This document shows, piece after piece, positions 8,983 to 19,600 of a stretch of 64,000 nucleotides of DNA. The stretch is from Acinetobacter guerrae (GTDB lineage: Bacteria; Pseudomonadota; Gammaproteobacteria; Pseudomonadales; Moraxellaceae). The notes beneath the pieces were generated by a model that made no database searches, had not been told where the DNA came from, and was given only the letters and a program-made list of their open reading frames with translations. Numbering within the stretch: position 1 is the stretch's first letter; every line of letters starts with the position of its first letter. The stretch covers positions 186,001 through 250,000 of the forward strand of contig NZ_LXGN01000001.1 of NCBI RefSeq assembly GCF_009372255.1, given 5' to 3'. The translations under genes and the position numbers were made by a program.

Positions 8983-9011
8983 TTGACTATTTTAGTCGGG
9001 ATTCTTAAAAT
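8983..9011 (+). promoter_or_regulatory. isc promoter with IscR type 1 binding site
   Basis: The -35 box TTGACT (8983-8988) and -10 box TAAAAT (9006-9011) are spaced 17 bases apart. The sequence TTGACTATTTTAGTCGGG (8983-9000) matches the inner part of the E. coli type 1 IscR consensus (YYGACTRWYWWAGTCRRS) at every position. The site covers the -35 box and the first part of the spacer, so [2Fe-2S]-IscR bound here should block RNA polymerase and close a feedback loop on the operon. Confidence 0.8.
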
Positions 9012-9044
9012 TAGCCTATCTAGTCTAAACATGTGTACCGAATC

Positions 9045-9518
9045 ATGCGCCTTACAACTCGCGGTCGCTACGCAGTGACTGCTCTCCTTGATCTAGCTTT
9101 GCAGCCAACTGAACAAACGATCACGCTTGCCGAAATTGCAGCCCGTCAATCCATTTCAGTCGCTTATCTTGAGCAGTTATTTGCGAAATTAAAGCGTCAT
9201 GGGTTAGTTTCTAGTGTTCGTGGTGCAAATGGTGGTTATCATTTAGCCCGTAAAGCCAGCGAAATTACCATTTTAGAAATCATTGAAGCCGTAAATGAAA
9301 CTGTAGATGCAACACGTTGTGACCATAAAGGCAACTGTCAAAATGGTGCAATGTGTCTGACTCATGATTTATGGCAAGAACTCTCCCATCACATTGCCGA
9401 TTACCTCGCAAAAATCACACTGTCTGATCTGGTCAATCGCGATACTGTACAAACTGTCGCACTTCGCCAAAATTCAACAGATTATGATTCTGCTCTCTTA
9501 TCGGCTACAGGTATTTGA
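9045..9518 (+). CDS. iscR: Fe-S cluster-sensing transcription factor IscR
   Basis: This 157-residue Rrf2-family regulator has a winged helix at the N-terminus ([11 protein letters not shown], with the recognition region [13 protein letters not shown]). The three cysteines that hold its [2Fe-2S] cluster fall at exactly the E. coli positions 92, 98 and 104, and the fourth ligand is His107. With cluster bound it represses the isc operon through type 1 sites, and apo-IscR acts at type 2 sites. I chose the ATG at 9045 because the protein then begins as in other IscRs; an upstream GTG adds four residues. It is the first gene of the operon and stops one base before iscS. Confidence 0.95.
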   Translation: MRLTTRGRYAVTALLDLALQPTEQTITLAEIAARQSISVAYLEQLFAKLKRHGLVSSVRGANGGYHLARKASEITILEIIEAVNETVDATRCDHKGNCQNGAMCLTHDLWQELSHHIADYLAKITLSDLVNRDTVQTVALRQNSTDYDSALLSATGI

Positions 9519-9519
9519 A

Positions 9520-10737
9520 ATGAAACGTCCAATTTATCTTGATTATGCTGCAACTACGCCCGTACTGCCTGAAGTCGCAGAACGTATGATGGAATGCCTG
9601 ACATTTGATGGTACATTTGGTAACCCTGCATCGCGTTCTCATGCGTATGGTTGGCAAGCAGAAGAAAAAGTTGAATATGCGCGTGAACAAATCGCAAATT
9701 TGATCAAAGCTGACCCACGTGAAATTGTCTGGACATCAGGTGCGACTGAATCCGATAACCTTGCATTAAAAGGTATTGCTCAGTTTTATGGTTCAAAAGG
9801 CAAACATATCATTACCAGTAAAATTGAACATAAAGCAATTTTAGATCCTTGCCGTGAACTAGAAGAGCAAGGTTTCGAGATCACTTACTTAGAACCAGAG
9901 CCACGCACAGGTTTAATCACCCCTGAAATGGTGAAAGCAGCTTTACGTCCAGATACAATTTTAGTTTCACTCATGATGGTAAACAACGAAATTGGTACTT
10001 TAACGGATGTTGCTGCTATTGGTGAACTCACTCGTGCGAACAAAACTTTCTTGCATGTTGATGCCGCTCAAGCTGCTGGTAAAGTTGAAATCGATCTTTC
10101 GACCATGAAAATTGATTTAATGAGCTTCTCAGGTCATAAAGTTTATGGTCCTAAAGGGATTGGCGCACTTTATGTTCGTCGTACTCCACGTGTTCGTTTA
10201 AAAGCACAAATACATGGCGGCGGTCATGAGCGTGGCATGCGTTCAGGTACCTTAGCAACCCATCAAATTGTAGGTATGGGTGAGGCATTTGAAATTGCTG
10301 GCAAAACCATGCAAGCTGAACAAACTCGCATTCGTCAACTACGTGACAAATTATGGAATGGCTTGCAGGGTCTTGAACAAGTGTTCTTAAATGGTCATCC
10401 TACTCACAACGTAGCAAACTATCTCAATGTTAGCTTTAACTTTGTTGAAGGTGAATCATTGATGATGGCACTTAAAGATGCGGCTGTATCTTCTGGATCA
10501 GCATGTACTTCCGCAACTCTAGAGCCATCGTATGTATTACGTGCTTTAGGTTTGTCTGATGAACTAGCACATAGCTCGATTCGTTTTAGTTTTGGTAAAT
10601 ACACAACTGAAGCTGATATTGACCACGTGCTCGAAATTACCAAGGCTGCTGTTGAGAAATTACGTGAACTTTCTCCGCTTTGGGATATGTATAAAGAAGG
10701 TATCGACCTTTCGACAGTGGAATGGGCTGAACATTAA
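9520..10737 (+). CDS. iscS: Cysteine desulfurase IscS
   Basis: This 405-residue PLP enzyme converts cysteine to alanine and passes sulfur as a persulfide to IscU and other acceptors (including tRNA-thiolation proteins in E. coli). The PLP lysine is Lys207 in SFSGHKVYG. The persulfide cysteine is Cys329 in the SSGSACTSA active-site loop. Both are offset by one residue from E. coli IscS (206 and 328). The start at 9520 is one base after the iscR stop; a longer reading frame upstream lies inside iscR and is spurious. It is cotranscribed with iscR and iscU. Confidence 0.96.
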   Translation: MKRPIYLDYAATTPVLPEVAERMMECLTFDGTFGNPASRSHAYGWQAEEKVEYAREQIANLIKADPREIVWTSGATESDNLALKGIAQFYGSKGKHIITSKIEHKAILDPCRELEEQGFEITYLEPEPRTGLITPEMVKAALRPDTILVSLMMVNNEIGTLTDVAAIGELTRANKTFLHVDAAQAAGKVEIDLSTMKIDLMSFSGHKVYGPKGIGALYVRRTPRVRLKAQIHGGGHERGMRSGTLATHQIVGMGEAFEIAGKTMQAEQTRIRQLRDKLWNGLQGLEQVFLNGHPTHNVANYLNVSFNFVEGESLMMALKDAAVSSGSACTSATLEPSYVLRALGLSDELAHSSIRFSFGKYTTEADIDHVLEITKAAVEKLRELSPLWDMYKEGIDLSTVEWAEH

Positions 10738-10817
10738 CCCAACGATCTATCGATTGAAAAACGTATTTCTGCCCTTATATTTAATATTAGGCTGACCCCG
10801 AGGTTTGGAGAAGCAAC

Positions 10818-11204
10818 ATGGCTTATAGTGAAAAAGTTATTGATCATTACGAAAACCCGCGTAATGTTGGTGTTTTAGATAAAAATGCTGAAAATGTAGG
10901 TACGGGAATGGTAGGTGCGCCAGCGTGTGGTGATGTAATGCGCCTACAAATTCAAGTCAATGACGAAGGTGTTATTGAAGAAGCACGTTTTAAAACTTAC
11001 GGTTGTGGTTCAGCAATTGCATCTAGCTCTTTGGTTACAGAGTGGCTAAAAGGCAAGACACTTGATCAAGCGCAAGCAATCAAAAATATTGATATTGCAA
11101 CTGAACTTGCTTTACCGCCTGTGAAAGTTCACTGTTCTGTTTTAGCAGAAGATGCAATCAAAGCTGCAATTGATGACTACCGCAACAAAAAGACTAAAGC
11201 TTAA
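10818..11204 (+). CDS. iscU: Iron-sulfur cluster assembly scaffold IscU
   Basis: This 128-residue scaffold assembles a transient [2Fe-2S] cluster. The cluster ligands and helper residues are all visible: Cys37 and Asp39 (PACGD), Cys63 (GCGS), and His105-Cys106 (VHCS). The LPPVK peptide at 99-103, the docking site for the HscA chaperone, is intact. The start has a GGAG upstream (TTTGGAGAAGCAAC). It lies 80 bases after iscS. Confidence 0.96.
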   Translation: MAYSEKVIDHYENPRNVGVLDKNAENVGTGMVGAPACGDVMRLQIQVNDEGVIEEARFKTYGCGSAIASSSLVTEWLKGKTLDQAQAIKNIDIATELALPPVKVHCSVLAEDAIKAAIDDYRNKKTKA

Positions 11205-11232
11205 TTGAATGCTTTAATTTCACGGAGTTTTC

Positions 11233-11553
11233 ATGATTCATTTAACTGAAAATGCAGCAACTCACATTCGCAATTATTTGCTGAATCGTGGTAAAGGTGA
11301 AGGCATTCGCGTGGGTGTGAAAACTTCAGGCTGTTCGGGTTTGGCTTATGTGCTTGAATTTGTCGATGACATGGATACACATGATCAAGTCTTTGAACAG
11401 CATGGTGTAAAAGTTTTTGTTGATCCCAAAAGTCTGGTCTATCTTGAAGGCTTGGAAATGGACTATGTTAAAAACGGTCTTAATGAAGGCTTTGAATTTA
11501 ACAATCCCAACAAAAAAGGCGAATGTGGCTGTGGGGAATCCTTCACAGTTTAA
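11233..11553 (+). CDS. iscA: A-type Fe-S carrier IscA
   Basis: This 106-residue A-type carrier protein moves Fe-S clusters or iron to client proteins. The three invariant cysteines are Cys34 (SGCSG) and the C-terminal pair Cys98 and Cys100 (CGCGES). A CACGGAG Shine-Dalgarno precedes the start. It is the fourth gene of the isc operon and is followed by a hairpin that may reduce readthrough into hscB. Confidence 0.95.
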   Translation: MIHLTENAATHIRNYLLNRGKGEGIRVGVKTSGCSGLAYVLEFVDDMDTHDQVFEQHGVKVFVDPKSLVYLEGLEMDYVKNGLNEGFEFNNPNKKGECGCGESFTV

Positions 11554-11575
11554 CGCCCTTGCTTTTTGAATTGAT

Positions 11576-11607
11576 ATTAAAAGCAGTGTTTTTACACTGT
11601 TTTTAAT
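11576..11607 (+). terminator. Hairpin between iscA and hscB, possible attenuator
   Basis: A 13-bp stem (ATTAAAAGCAGTG with CACTGTTTTTAAT, one G-U pair) closes a 6-nt loop. The stem's own right arm supplies T residues but no long T tract follows. It looks like a partial terminator or an mRNA-stabilising hairpin that would make the iscRSUA part more abundant than hscBA-fdx. Confidence 0.5.
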
Positions 11608-11636
11608 ATATTTATTTACTACGGAATTCATCTCCC

Positions 11637-12152
11637 ATGAATCATTTTGATTTGTTCAACTTGCCCGTAGCACTCGATATCGATTTAGCCACGTTAAAAG
11701 CAAATTTCCTGAACTTACAGCAACAATATCACCCAGATAAAGCTGAAGATAAAGATCAGGCGCTTATCAAATCCAGTGAAATCAATCAGGCGTATAAAAC
11801 ACTTTCACAAGTGGACAGTCGTGCGGCCTATCTATTATCACTCAAAAAGCAAGATCACCATCTGGATCAATCGATTAGTGATTTTGAGTTTTTGCAATCT
11901 GCTTTGGAAATTCGTGAACAGCTTGAAGAAGCAAGTGATACCGAACAACTTCAAACCCTAAAAATTGAAGTTAATCAATGGATTGATGGTTTGATTCGTG
12001 AATTTAAAATTGATTATGAAGATGAAGACTGGGGTGAAGCTCGCGATACTGTTCGTAAGTTGCGTTTTTTCCAACGCGTACTCAATGATATCGATAAAGC
12101 CGAAGATCAAATGTTGGATGATGACAGCTTTGACTTAGATGATGAATTTTAA
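11637..12152 (+). CDS. hscB: Fe-S assembly co-chaperone HscB
   Basis: This 171-residue J-domain protein delivers IscU to HscA and stimulates its ATPase. The J domain occupies about residues 1-75 with the essential HPD tripeptide at 32-34 (YHPDK). The C-terminal three-helix part (about 85-165) is the IscU-binding domain. The start (ATGAATCATTTTG) follows a weak purine stretch in CATCTCCC, so translation initiation may be modest. It sits 83 bases after iscA, beyond the hairpin. Confidence 0.95.
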   Translation: MNHFDLFNLPVALDIDLATLKANFLNLQQQYHPDKAEDKDQALIKSSEINQAYKTLSQVDSRAAYLLSLKKQDHHLDQSISDFEFLQSALEIREQLEEASDTEQLQTLKIEVNQWIDGLIREFKIDYEDEDWGEARDTVRKLRFFQRVLNDIDKAEDQMLDDDSFDLDDEF

Positions 12153-12189
12153 TTTAGTTGTACCGATTTACTTTCAAGGGATTTAACTC

Positions 12190-14049
12190 ATGGCACTCTT
12201 GCAAATTGCTGAACCAGGTCAATCAAGTGCCCCGCATGAACATCGTATTGCGATTGGGATTGACCTTGGAACAACACATTCTTTAGTTGCCACTGTGCTA
12301 TCTGGCAAAGCAAAAGTTTTACCAGATGACAAAGATCGCGTTTTACTGCCATCAATTGTGCATTATGCCGAGAAAGCGACTGCATATGGTGATAATGCCA
12401 AAGACTTTATCACGACAGATCCTAAAAATACCATTATTTCAGTTAAACGTTTTATGGGACGTTCTAAAGCGGATATTAAATTTCAACATCCTTATACTTT
12501 AATTGGTGCGGATAATGAAATGCCAGCTTTTGAAACTCGTGCTGGGCGTAAGACACCTGTTGAAATTTCAGCAGAAATTCTCAAGCAACTTAAAGATCGT
12601 GCAGAAACTAGCCTCAAAAATCCAGTCAATGGTGCAGTGATTACTGTACCTGCGTATTTCGATGAAGCCCAACGTCAAGCAACGCGTGATGCAGCTCAAC
12701 TGGCAGGTTTAAATGTTTTACGCCTTTTAAATGAACCTACTGCTGCTGCTGTGGCTTATGGTTTAGATCAGGATACAAACCTACAAACAGATCATAATTA
12801 TGTAATTTACGATCTAGGCGGCGGTACTTTTGACGTTTCAATTTTACGTTTTTCACAAGGCGTATTTGAAGTACTTGCGACAGGTGGTCATACTGCTTTA
12901 GGTGGCGATGATCTCGATCGTTTAATTGTGAAATGGGCAAAAAAACAGCTCAATATAGACACCCTAGATGATGCAGAATATGCCGCATTTATTGTCGCTG
13001 CACGTAAAGCAAAAGAAAGTTTATCCGATCTAGATCAAGTTAAATTTAAGGCACTCGACCATGTTTTAGAGTTAGATCGTGCGAGCTTTGAATCGATCAT
13101 TAAAATTGCACTGGACAAAACGATCAGTGTTTGTAACCGCGTTTTACGCGACGCCAAACTGAGTCTGGATGATATTCAGAATGTGGTATTAGTCGGTGGT
13201 TCTACTCGCTCTTATGCTGTACAGAAAGCGGTTCGTGAAGTATTTAATCAAGAGCCTTTATGCACCATTAATCCAGATGAAGTTGTCGCTATTGGTGCTG
13301 CAATCACAGCCAATCAGTTGATTGGTAATTCGCAAGATGGCTCTCTCTTACTCGATGTCACCCCTCTTTCTCTTGGTTTAGAAACGATGGGCGGTTTAGT
13401 CGAACGACTGATTTCACGTAATACCGCAATTCCTGTCGCGCGTCGTCAGGAATTTACCACATATCAAGATGGTCAAACTGCCATGCTAATTCATGTGGTG
13501 CAAGGCGAGCGTGATCTGGTTGAACATTGTCGTTCACTTGGTCGTTTTGTGTTGCATGGTATTCCACCAATGACAGCAGGTCAGGCACGTATTGAAGTCA
13601 CTTTTCAAGTCGATGCAGATGGACTATTAACAGTAGCCGCCCAAGAAACGACATCTGGCGTAAAAGCCCAGATTGATATCAAACCGTCTTACGGCTTGTC
13701 TGAAACAGATACGGAAAGATTACTGGTTGAAGGCTTTCAACATGCCGAAGAAGACAAACTATTACGTCATTTGCAAGAAACCAAAGTTGAAGCGCGACGC
13801 GAGCTTGAAGCACTTGAGCAGGCCTTAAAAGTTGATGCGGCCTTACTAGCCGAACCACAATTAGTCGCATTAAATGCTGCCAAAGATCATTTAAGCACCC
13901 AACTAAATGCAGACAACATTCAAGCTATTGAACAAGCTGTACAAGAGCTTAAAGTCTATAGCGATGAATTTGCAGCTTTACGTATGAACCGTCATATTGA
14001 TCATGCACTCAAAGGCACCAAGCTTAACGACTGGTCAGACTCAAATTAA
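12190..14049 (+). CDS. hscA: Fe-S assembly Hsp70 chaperone HscA
   Basis: This 619-residue specialised Hsp70 binds the LPPVK motif of IscU and drives cluster release. The ATPase domain shows GIDLGTTHS near residues 24-32, the phosphate loop [10 protein letters not shown] near 209-218, and VLVGGSTR. The substrate-binding domain begins after the [10 protein letters not shown] linker region. Length is close to E. coli HscA (616). The Shine-Dalgarno is AAGGGA. It lies 37 bases after hscB and 15 bases before fdx. Confidence 0.96.
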   Translation: MALLQIAEPGQSSAPHEHRIAIGIDLGTTHSLVATVLSGKAKVLPDDKDRVLLPSIVHYAEKATAYGDNAKDFITTDPKNTIISVKRFMGRSKADIKFQHPYTLIGADNEMPAFETRAGRKTPVEISAEILKQLKDRAETSLKNPVNGAVITVPAYFDEAQRQATRDAAQLAGLNVLRLLNEPTAAAVAYGLDQDTNLQTDHNYVIYDLGGGTFDVSILRFSQGVFEVLATGGHTALGGDDLDRLIVKWAKKQLNIDTLDDAEYAAFIVAARKAKESLSDLDQVKFKALDHVLELDRASFESIIKIALDKTISVCNRVLRDAKLSLDDIQNVVLVGGSTRSYAVQKAVREVFNQEPLCTINPDEVVAIGAAITANQLIGNSQDGSLLLDVTPLSLGLETMGGLVERLISRNTAIPVARRQEFTTYQDGQTAMLIHVVQGERDLVEHCRSLGRFVLHGIPPMTAGQARIEVTFQVDADGLLTVAAQETTSGVKAQIDIKPSYGLSETDTERLLVEGFQHAEEDKLLRHLQETKVEARRELEALEQALKVDAALLAEPQLVALNAAKDHLSTQLNADNIQAIEQAVQELKVYSDEFAALRMNRHIDHALKGTKLNDWSDSN

Positions 14050-14064
14050 GAAACAGGTGAATAT

Positions 14065-14403
14065 ATGCCACGTATTAAAGTTCTTCCACATGCGCAAATT
14101 TGCCCAGAAGGTGCTGAGTTTGAAGTTGAGGAAAATGCCAACCTTTGCCAAAGCTTGCTAAACAATGGCATTAAAATTGAACACGCCTGCGATATGTCAT
14201 GTGCATGTACGACTTGCCATGTGGTTGTTCGCAAAGGTTTTAACAGTCTCGAAGAAATGAATGATGTTGAAGCTGATTTGCTTGATCGTGCTTGGGGGCT
14301 AGAACCCGATTCACGCCTGTCTTGTCAGGTAAAAATCGTTGATGAAGATCTAGAAGTTGAAATTCCAAAGTATACGATTAACCATGCTTCAGAAAATCAT
14401 TAA
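14065..14403 (+). CDS. fdx: ISC-type [2Fe-2S] ferredoxin
   Basis: This 112-residue adrenodoxin-type ferredoxin supplies electrons for cluster assembly. The cluster ligands are Cys42, Cys48, Cys51 and Cys87, the same positions as in E. coli Fdx (ACDMSCACTTC and RLSCQ). A CAGGTGA Shine-Dalgarno precedes the start. It is the last gene of the cluster; iscX is not present after it. Confidence 0.95.
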   Translation: MPRIKVLPHAQICPEGAEFEVEENANLCQSLLNNGIKIEHACDMSCACTTCHVVVRKGFNSLEEMNDVEADLLDRAWGLEPDSRLSCQVKIVDEDLEVEIPKYTINHASENH

Positions 14404-14422
14404 TTGAGATGATTTAAATTTT

Positions 14423-14450
14423 AAGCCACTCAAAAGAGTGGCTTTTATTT
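14423..14450 (+). terminator. Rho-independent terminator of the isc operon
   Basis: A perfect 9-bp stem, AAGCCACTC / GAGTGGCTT, with an AAAA loop is followed by TTATTTTA. It ends the operon just at the 3' end of the convergent cyclase gene. Confidence 0.85.
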
Positions 14451-15881
14451 TACTTCATCTTCAAGATTTAATTTGGCAACACCTTGTGAATTGGTTAGAT
14501 TTTGTTGAACTTGAATCCGCTGGATCATTTTTTCTAACACTTCAACCAATTCTGGATATTCAAAATTTTGTACTTCTTCAAGGTTAAGTACCAAATGAAA
14601 TCCTTTGTATTCATAATCAAACCATTGTTGATTATCGGTTTTTTTGCCCGTATATTTTTCCATGACTTGCCACGTCTTAACAACACCCTGAATACCTTTT
14701 AGATAAATAGGGGCTTTGGGCGCACATAGAAATTCATTTTTAACCAATTGATATGTGTCATCAGAAACTAAAATTTCATCAATTTCAGCCGCATATTGTA
14801 AGCGTGCTGCCAAATTTGCATCACGCCCTACAATGGTATAAGCCATACGATGAGTTGCGCCATAATTACCTACGTGACAGTAACCTGTACTTATTCCCAT
14901 CCGAATATGTAGAGCGGGATAGCCCATCTTAATCCAACGCTCTCTTAAGAGTTTCATTTGTTGGCGCATGGCAATCGCCATTTCTACGCAAGATTTTGCG
15001 TCCTTTTCCACTCCCTGCGACGTTGGATCACCAAAAAATATGAGAATGGCATCTCCCATAAATTTATCAACAGTCGCTTCATATTGTTTGGCAATTTCTG
15101 TCATGTGACTTAAATAGTCATTCAGTAAAAAAGCCAAATCATCTGGAATTAAACTTTCGGAAAGCTCAGTGAATCCCTGAATATCAGAAAAGAAAATCGT
15201 CAGCTTTTTACGTTTATATTCGATTTTTGCTTCTGATTCCCCGCGCATGATCGACTGCCAAAGTTGCAACGGTGCATAACGACTGAGCTGATTAGAAAAC
15301 GCCATATAACGCGTCATTTGATTATAATAGTGCTGACGCAAATGAGTCAGTTTTTCGATTTGTATATGCTGATAATAATTGCCAATATTAATAAACATAA
15401 TCAGGCAAATTAAGCTAATGACCGTAAGTTCCTGACTTGTTGGCTCAAAATAGTCCTGAAAACCAAAAATAAAAATTGTACTGGCATAAAAAACACTAAT
15501 CCCAATCATGCCTGACAACGAGGCAGCCATAAAAGAAATTTTGCTATTTATTGCGCTATATAATAAGGCAAATAAAGTGGTAAAGGTTAAAACCAAACTT
15601 AAATGCACACCAGCCAATGAGACTGCAACGACAATACTATCTATCACAAAAAAAATATTTCTGGATACATTCTTATCAAATTTGTATTGTAACCAGCGAT
15701 CTAATTTTGGAGTTATAAATAAAATAAAAACAAGAAAAACTGGAATATAGAGCTGATAGTTAGCATCAGGCGAGGTAAAAGAATAAATAACCTCTATCAG
15801 TGACAGTATGAAATATCCCATCATACGATGAAAATAAGCAAACTGACGCGGTTCTCTATCGACCAGCCTATCTAATGGCAC
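14445..15881 (-). CDS. Membrane-bound class III adenylate/guanylate cyclase
   Basis: This 478-residue protein has about six hydrophobic helices in residues 20-175 and a short linker. The class III nucleotidyl cyclase domain follows at about 225-405. The two metal-binding aspartates are Asp233 (FSDIQGF) and Asp277 (MGDAILIFFG), spaced 44 residues apart as usual. The VDKFMGD lysine and the ANLAARL transition-state residues suggest an active adenylate cyclase, by analogy with Pseudomonas CyaB; guanylate activity cannot be excluded. The start is a GTG at 15881 with a GGAG six bases upstream. It follows the HIT gene on the same strand, with a hairpin between them. Confidence 0.85.
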   Translation of the reverse strand: MPLDRLVDREPRQFAYFHRMMGYFILSLIEVIYSFTSPDANYQLYIPVFLVFILFITPKLDRWLQYKFDKNVSRNIFFVIDSIVVAVSLAGVHLSLVLTFTTLFALLYSAINSKISFMAASLSGMIGISVFYASTIFIFGFQDYFEPTSQELTVISLICLIMFINIGNYYQHIQIEKLTHLRQHYYNQMTRYMAFSNQLSRYAPLQLWQSIMRGESEAKIEYKRKKLTIFFSDIQGFTELSESLIPDDLAFLLNDYLSHMTEIAKQYEATVDKFMGDAILIFFGDPTSQGVEKDAKSCVEMAIAMRQQMKLLRERWIKMGYPALHIRMGISTGYCHVGNYGATHRMAYTIVGRDANLAARLQYAAEIDEILVSDDTYQLVKNEFLCAPKAPIYLKGIQGVVKTWQVMEKYTGKKTDNQQWFDYEYKGFHLVLNLEEVQNFEYPELVEVLEKMIQRIQVQQNLTNSQGVAKLNLEDEVK

Positions 15882-15904
15882 ACTACTCTCCGATCTTTAA
15901 CTTA

Positions 15905-15928
15905 AACCACATAAATCCCTATGTGGTT
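15905..15928 (-). terminator. Hairpin between HIT and cyclase genes
   Basis: A perfect 9-bp stem AACCACATA / TATGTGGTT with a 6-nt loop lies between the HIT stop and the cyclase start. There is no T run on the minus strand, so it is probably a weak terminator or an RNA-processing hairpin. Confidence 0.35.
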
Positions 15929-15938
15929 CAACACAGAC

Positions 15939-16373
15939 TTAGTTCATATGCCAATCGAATGGCATATCACCCTGTCCACGCAAAGCTAACATCAAAGTCT
16001 GGCGCATGTGTGCGAGTACATCATTGCTATAAGGCACAGCAGGCGTTCCCCAAACTGGTTTAGGCCAAGCCACATCATTTTGATAACGAACTACATGATG
16101 AAAATGCAACTGTGGAACCATATTTCCAAGCGCAGCCACGTTCATTTTATCTGCACGAAAAACACGTGCTAATTGGCTTGACAACCAGCTAGATTCACGG
16201 AGGAACTGTTCCTGATCAGCTTGGCTCAATTCATAAAGTTCGGTAATACCTGGCACGCGCGGCACAAGAATCAACCATGGAAATTGCATATCATTCATTA
16301 AACGACATGTTGAAAGCGGAAAATCGCCTACAAAAAAAGTATCTTGAGCAAGTTGTGGATGCAAACTAAACAT
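15939..16373 (-). CDS. HIT family nucleotide hydrolase/transferase
   Basis: This 144-residue protein has the histidine-triad fold. The motif appears as QLHFHHV near residues 108-114: the first histidine of the usual HxHxH is a glutamine, a common variant in a proteobacterial HIT branch, and the catalytic central and following histidines are kept. Members hydrolyse AMP-linked or dinucleotide substrates, but the substrate here is unknown. It is a single-domain cytoplasmic protein upstream of the cyclase on the same strand. Confidence 0.85.
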   Translation of the reverse strand: MFSLHPQLAQDTFFVGDFPLSTCRLMNDMQFPWLILVPRVPGITELYELSQADQEQFLRESSWLSSQLARVFRADKMNVAALGNMVPQLHFHHVVRYQNDVAWPKPVWGTPAVPYSNDVLAHMRQTLMLALRGQGDMPFDWHMN

Positions 16374-16548
16374 ATCTTTATAAATGACGCATGAATTATG
16401 ATGGCTAATACTATCACAACACTTGTGATGTGAATATTATTAGTACCTTGTTTACTTACAAATAACAATGATTTTATTCAATTATTCATCAATAAAAGTT
16501 CAATTTTACAGCAGCTTGATCACACATTGCAGCAATATAAAGTTAAAC

Positions 16549-16585
16549 TAAAAAATGTAATGAAAATCGATGGATTTTCATTACA
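16549..16585 (-). terminator. Rho-independent terminator after mfd
   Basis: A perfect 13-bp stem, TGTAATGAAAATC / GATTTTCATTACA, with a 4-nt loop is followed on the minus strand by a T6 run. It lies 26 bases beyond the mfd stop. Confidence 0.85.
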
Positions 16586-16610
16586 GATACTTAATGAGAA
16601 GTTAAATGTG

Positions 16611-19600
16611 TTAATGCAACTCATTCAGAAGTTTTCCAAGTAAATCCTGAATATATTGAATGCGTTTGTCATAATCCTGTAATTGCACTGTAATTTTTAG
16701 GCGCTGTCCACCTTCCATACGATAGTGAGTTGGATTTTTCTGCATTAACTGAATAATACTTATCGCCTGTACAGGTGTATCTGGCGAAAACTCAACATAA
16801 CCACCATTTGCATTTATATCGACTTTGGTCATTCCAAGGTGTTCAGCTTTGAGTCGAATCTGATGCACACTAAATAACTGTTTCACCGCTTGTGGCAAAG
16901 TACCAAAACGGTCAATCAACTCCATACGAATATTATCAAGTTTTTCCTGTGTATCGGTGTTACTAATGCGCTTGTAAAATAATAAACGCTGATGAACATC
17001 ACCAAGATAATCATCTGGAATTAACGCTGGCATATGCAGATTAATTTCAGCAGTCAGTGATAAAGGTGCATCGAAGTTCGGTGTTTTGCCTTTTTGAATG
17101 GCTTTGGTGGCTTTTTCCAACATTTCCATATACAGGCTATAGCCTATTGCCTGCATTGAACCACTTTGTTGTTCACCCAATAACTCACCTGCACCACGAA
17201 TTTCCAGATCTTCTGTGGCAAGCATAAAGCCTGCGCCGAGCATCGAAGCACGTTGAATCGCATCTAAACGTTTTTCAGCATCACCTTTTAAATGTTTAAT
17301 CGATGGTACAAGCAAATATGCATAAGCCTGATGATGTGAACGTCCAACCCGTCCACGTAACTGATGTAATTGTGCTAGTCCAAGTTTGTCGGCACGCTCA
17401 ATAATGATGGTATTGGCATTTGGTACATCAATACCCGTTTCGATAATTGTTGAGCAGACCAGAACATTAAACTCTTTATGATAGAACTGCTGCATGACTT
17501 GCTCAAGTTCACGTTCACGCATCTGTCCGTGTGCAACAGCTACGCGGGCCTCTGGAACAAGGTGACGAATATTTTCGGCGGTACGCTCAATCGTATCAAC
17601 CTCATTATGCAGAAAATAAACCTGACCACCGCGCAGTAACTCACGCAAAATTGCTTCTTTGACAGATTCGTCAGTATGTTCCTGTACAAAGGTTTTTACA
17701 GCTAGACGGCGCGCTGGTGGTGTAGCGATGATAGATAAATCGCGCATTCCAGAAAATGCCATATTCAATGTGCGTGGAATTGGTGTTGCAGTTAAAGTCA
17801 ACATATCCACATCAGCACGTAATGCTTTGATTCGTTCCTTATCTCTCACACCAAAGCGGTGTTCTTCATCTACAATCATTAGTCCTAAGTCTTTGAACTG
17901 GACATTTTCCTGTAGCAGTTTATGCGTACCCACCACAATATCGACTTTCCCATCGATTAAATCATCAATAATCTTTTGATGAGTTTTGTTTGAGCCAAAA
18001 CGAGATAAAACTTCAATACGCACAGGCCAATCAGCAAAACGATCTTTAAAAGATTCATAGTGCTGCTGCGCTAACAAAGTTGTTGGCACCAATACTGCGA
18101 CTTGTTTATTATTTTGAACCGCGACAAATGCTGCACGCATCGCCACTTCGGTTTTACCAAAACCAACATCACCACAGACTAAACGATCCATCGGCTTTGC
18201 CAAATGCATATCATGTATCGTTGCTTCAATCGCATTCGCCTGATCGAGCGTTTCTTCATACGCAAACCCACTGGCAAATTGCATATAAAGACTCTGATCA
18301 AGTTCAAAAGCAAATCCAGGTTTAGACTGGCGACGTGCCTGAATATGTAAAAGTTCTGCGGCTACGTCATGAATTTGCTCTAGGGCCTTACGTTTTGCCT
18401 TACTCCAAGTATCTGTTCCCAATTTATGTAATGGTGCTAGATCGGGATCACCACCACTATAGCGACTAATTAAATGCAAATTGGTCACAGGCACATAAAC
18501 TTTTGAACCTTCAGCATAATCAAGTTGTAAAAACTCGTGATCCTGTCCATCGATTGCAAGTGTAATCAGCCCTGCATAGCGCCCAACCCCATGATCAATA
18601 TGCACAACAGGCGCACCGATGCTAAGCTCGGTTAAACTCCGAATCAGAAATTCTTCAGAAACTTCCTGCTGACGTTTACGGCGACGTTGAACAACACGAT
18701 GTTCATATAATTGATTTTCTGAAATGACTGAAAGCTGATCTCGAATCACCAAGCCACGATCTAAAGGCGCATTGGTAATCGCAATTGCATATTGTTGCTT
18801 TAAAAAATCTGTAAAGCCGTCAACATTTGGAATTTCACCCAAACTTGATCTTAGCGAATCTTTTAAACTTTCACGACGACCTGCACTTTCAGCAACCAAA
18901 AGCACAGGATGATTAGACTCATCAATATAGGTTTTTACACTTTCAAAAGGCTGTTCTTTTTTAGCATCTACATGTAGTTTGGGTGGTTGTAAGGTATCGA
19001 GATTAATTGAACCTGCACGTCCATCAATTTGCTCAGAACTGGCTAAAATTCGAGGGAATTGATTAAGACGCTCAAGCACCATATTGGGCATCAGGAATAA
19101 ATCTTCGGGTGCTAAAATTGGTTGATCAACGTTATGCCTGCGATTTTCATAACGTTGCATGACATCTTTCCAAAACTGCATCAAATTTTCATCAAGGTCT
19201 GAATTTGTAATGACAATGCAATTTTTTGGTAAGTATGAAGTCAATGCACTCTGATTTTGCATCACTTCTTTTTCAAAAAATAAAGGAAGATAAAACTCAA
19301 CGCCAGGTGACGAAATTCCATCAAGTACATCCTGATAAATTGGATTTTTCTTAGGATTTGCTGTTGGAAAACTTTCTGCATAACGATCACGAAACACAGA
19401 ACGCCCTTCTTTTAATGGAAATTCTTTTGCAGGCAATACTGTAAATTGACTCAAACTTTCAGTCGTTCTTTGGGTTTCTGGATCAAAAAATTTGAGTGTA
19501 TCTATTTCATCATCAAATAAATCTACACGAATCGGCTGCTCTTGCCCTGAAGCAAAAATATCCATGATACTGCCACGTACCGCAAACTCACCGTGATCAT

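Noticed and set aside
9364..9519. N-terminal extension of iscS overlapping iscR
   Set aside because: It lies inside iscR in another frame. IscS begins as expected at 9520, and Lys207 and Cys329 then match the E. coli numbering.
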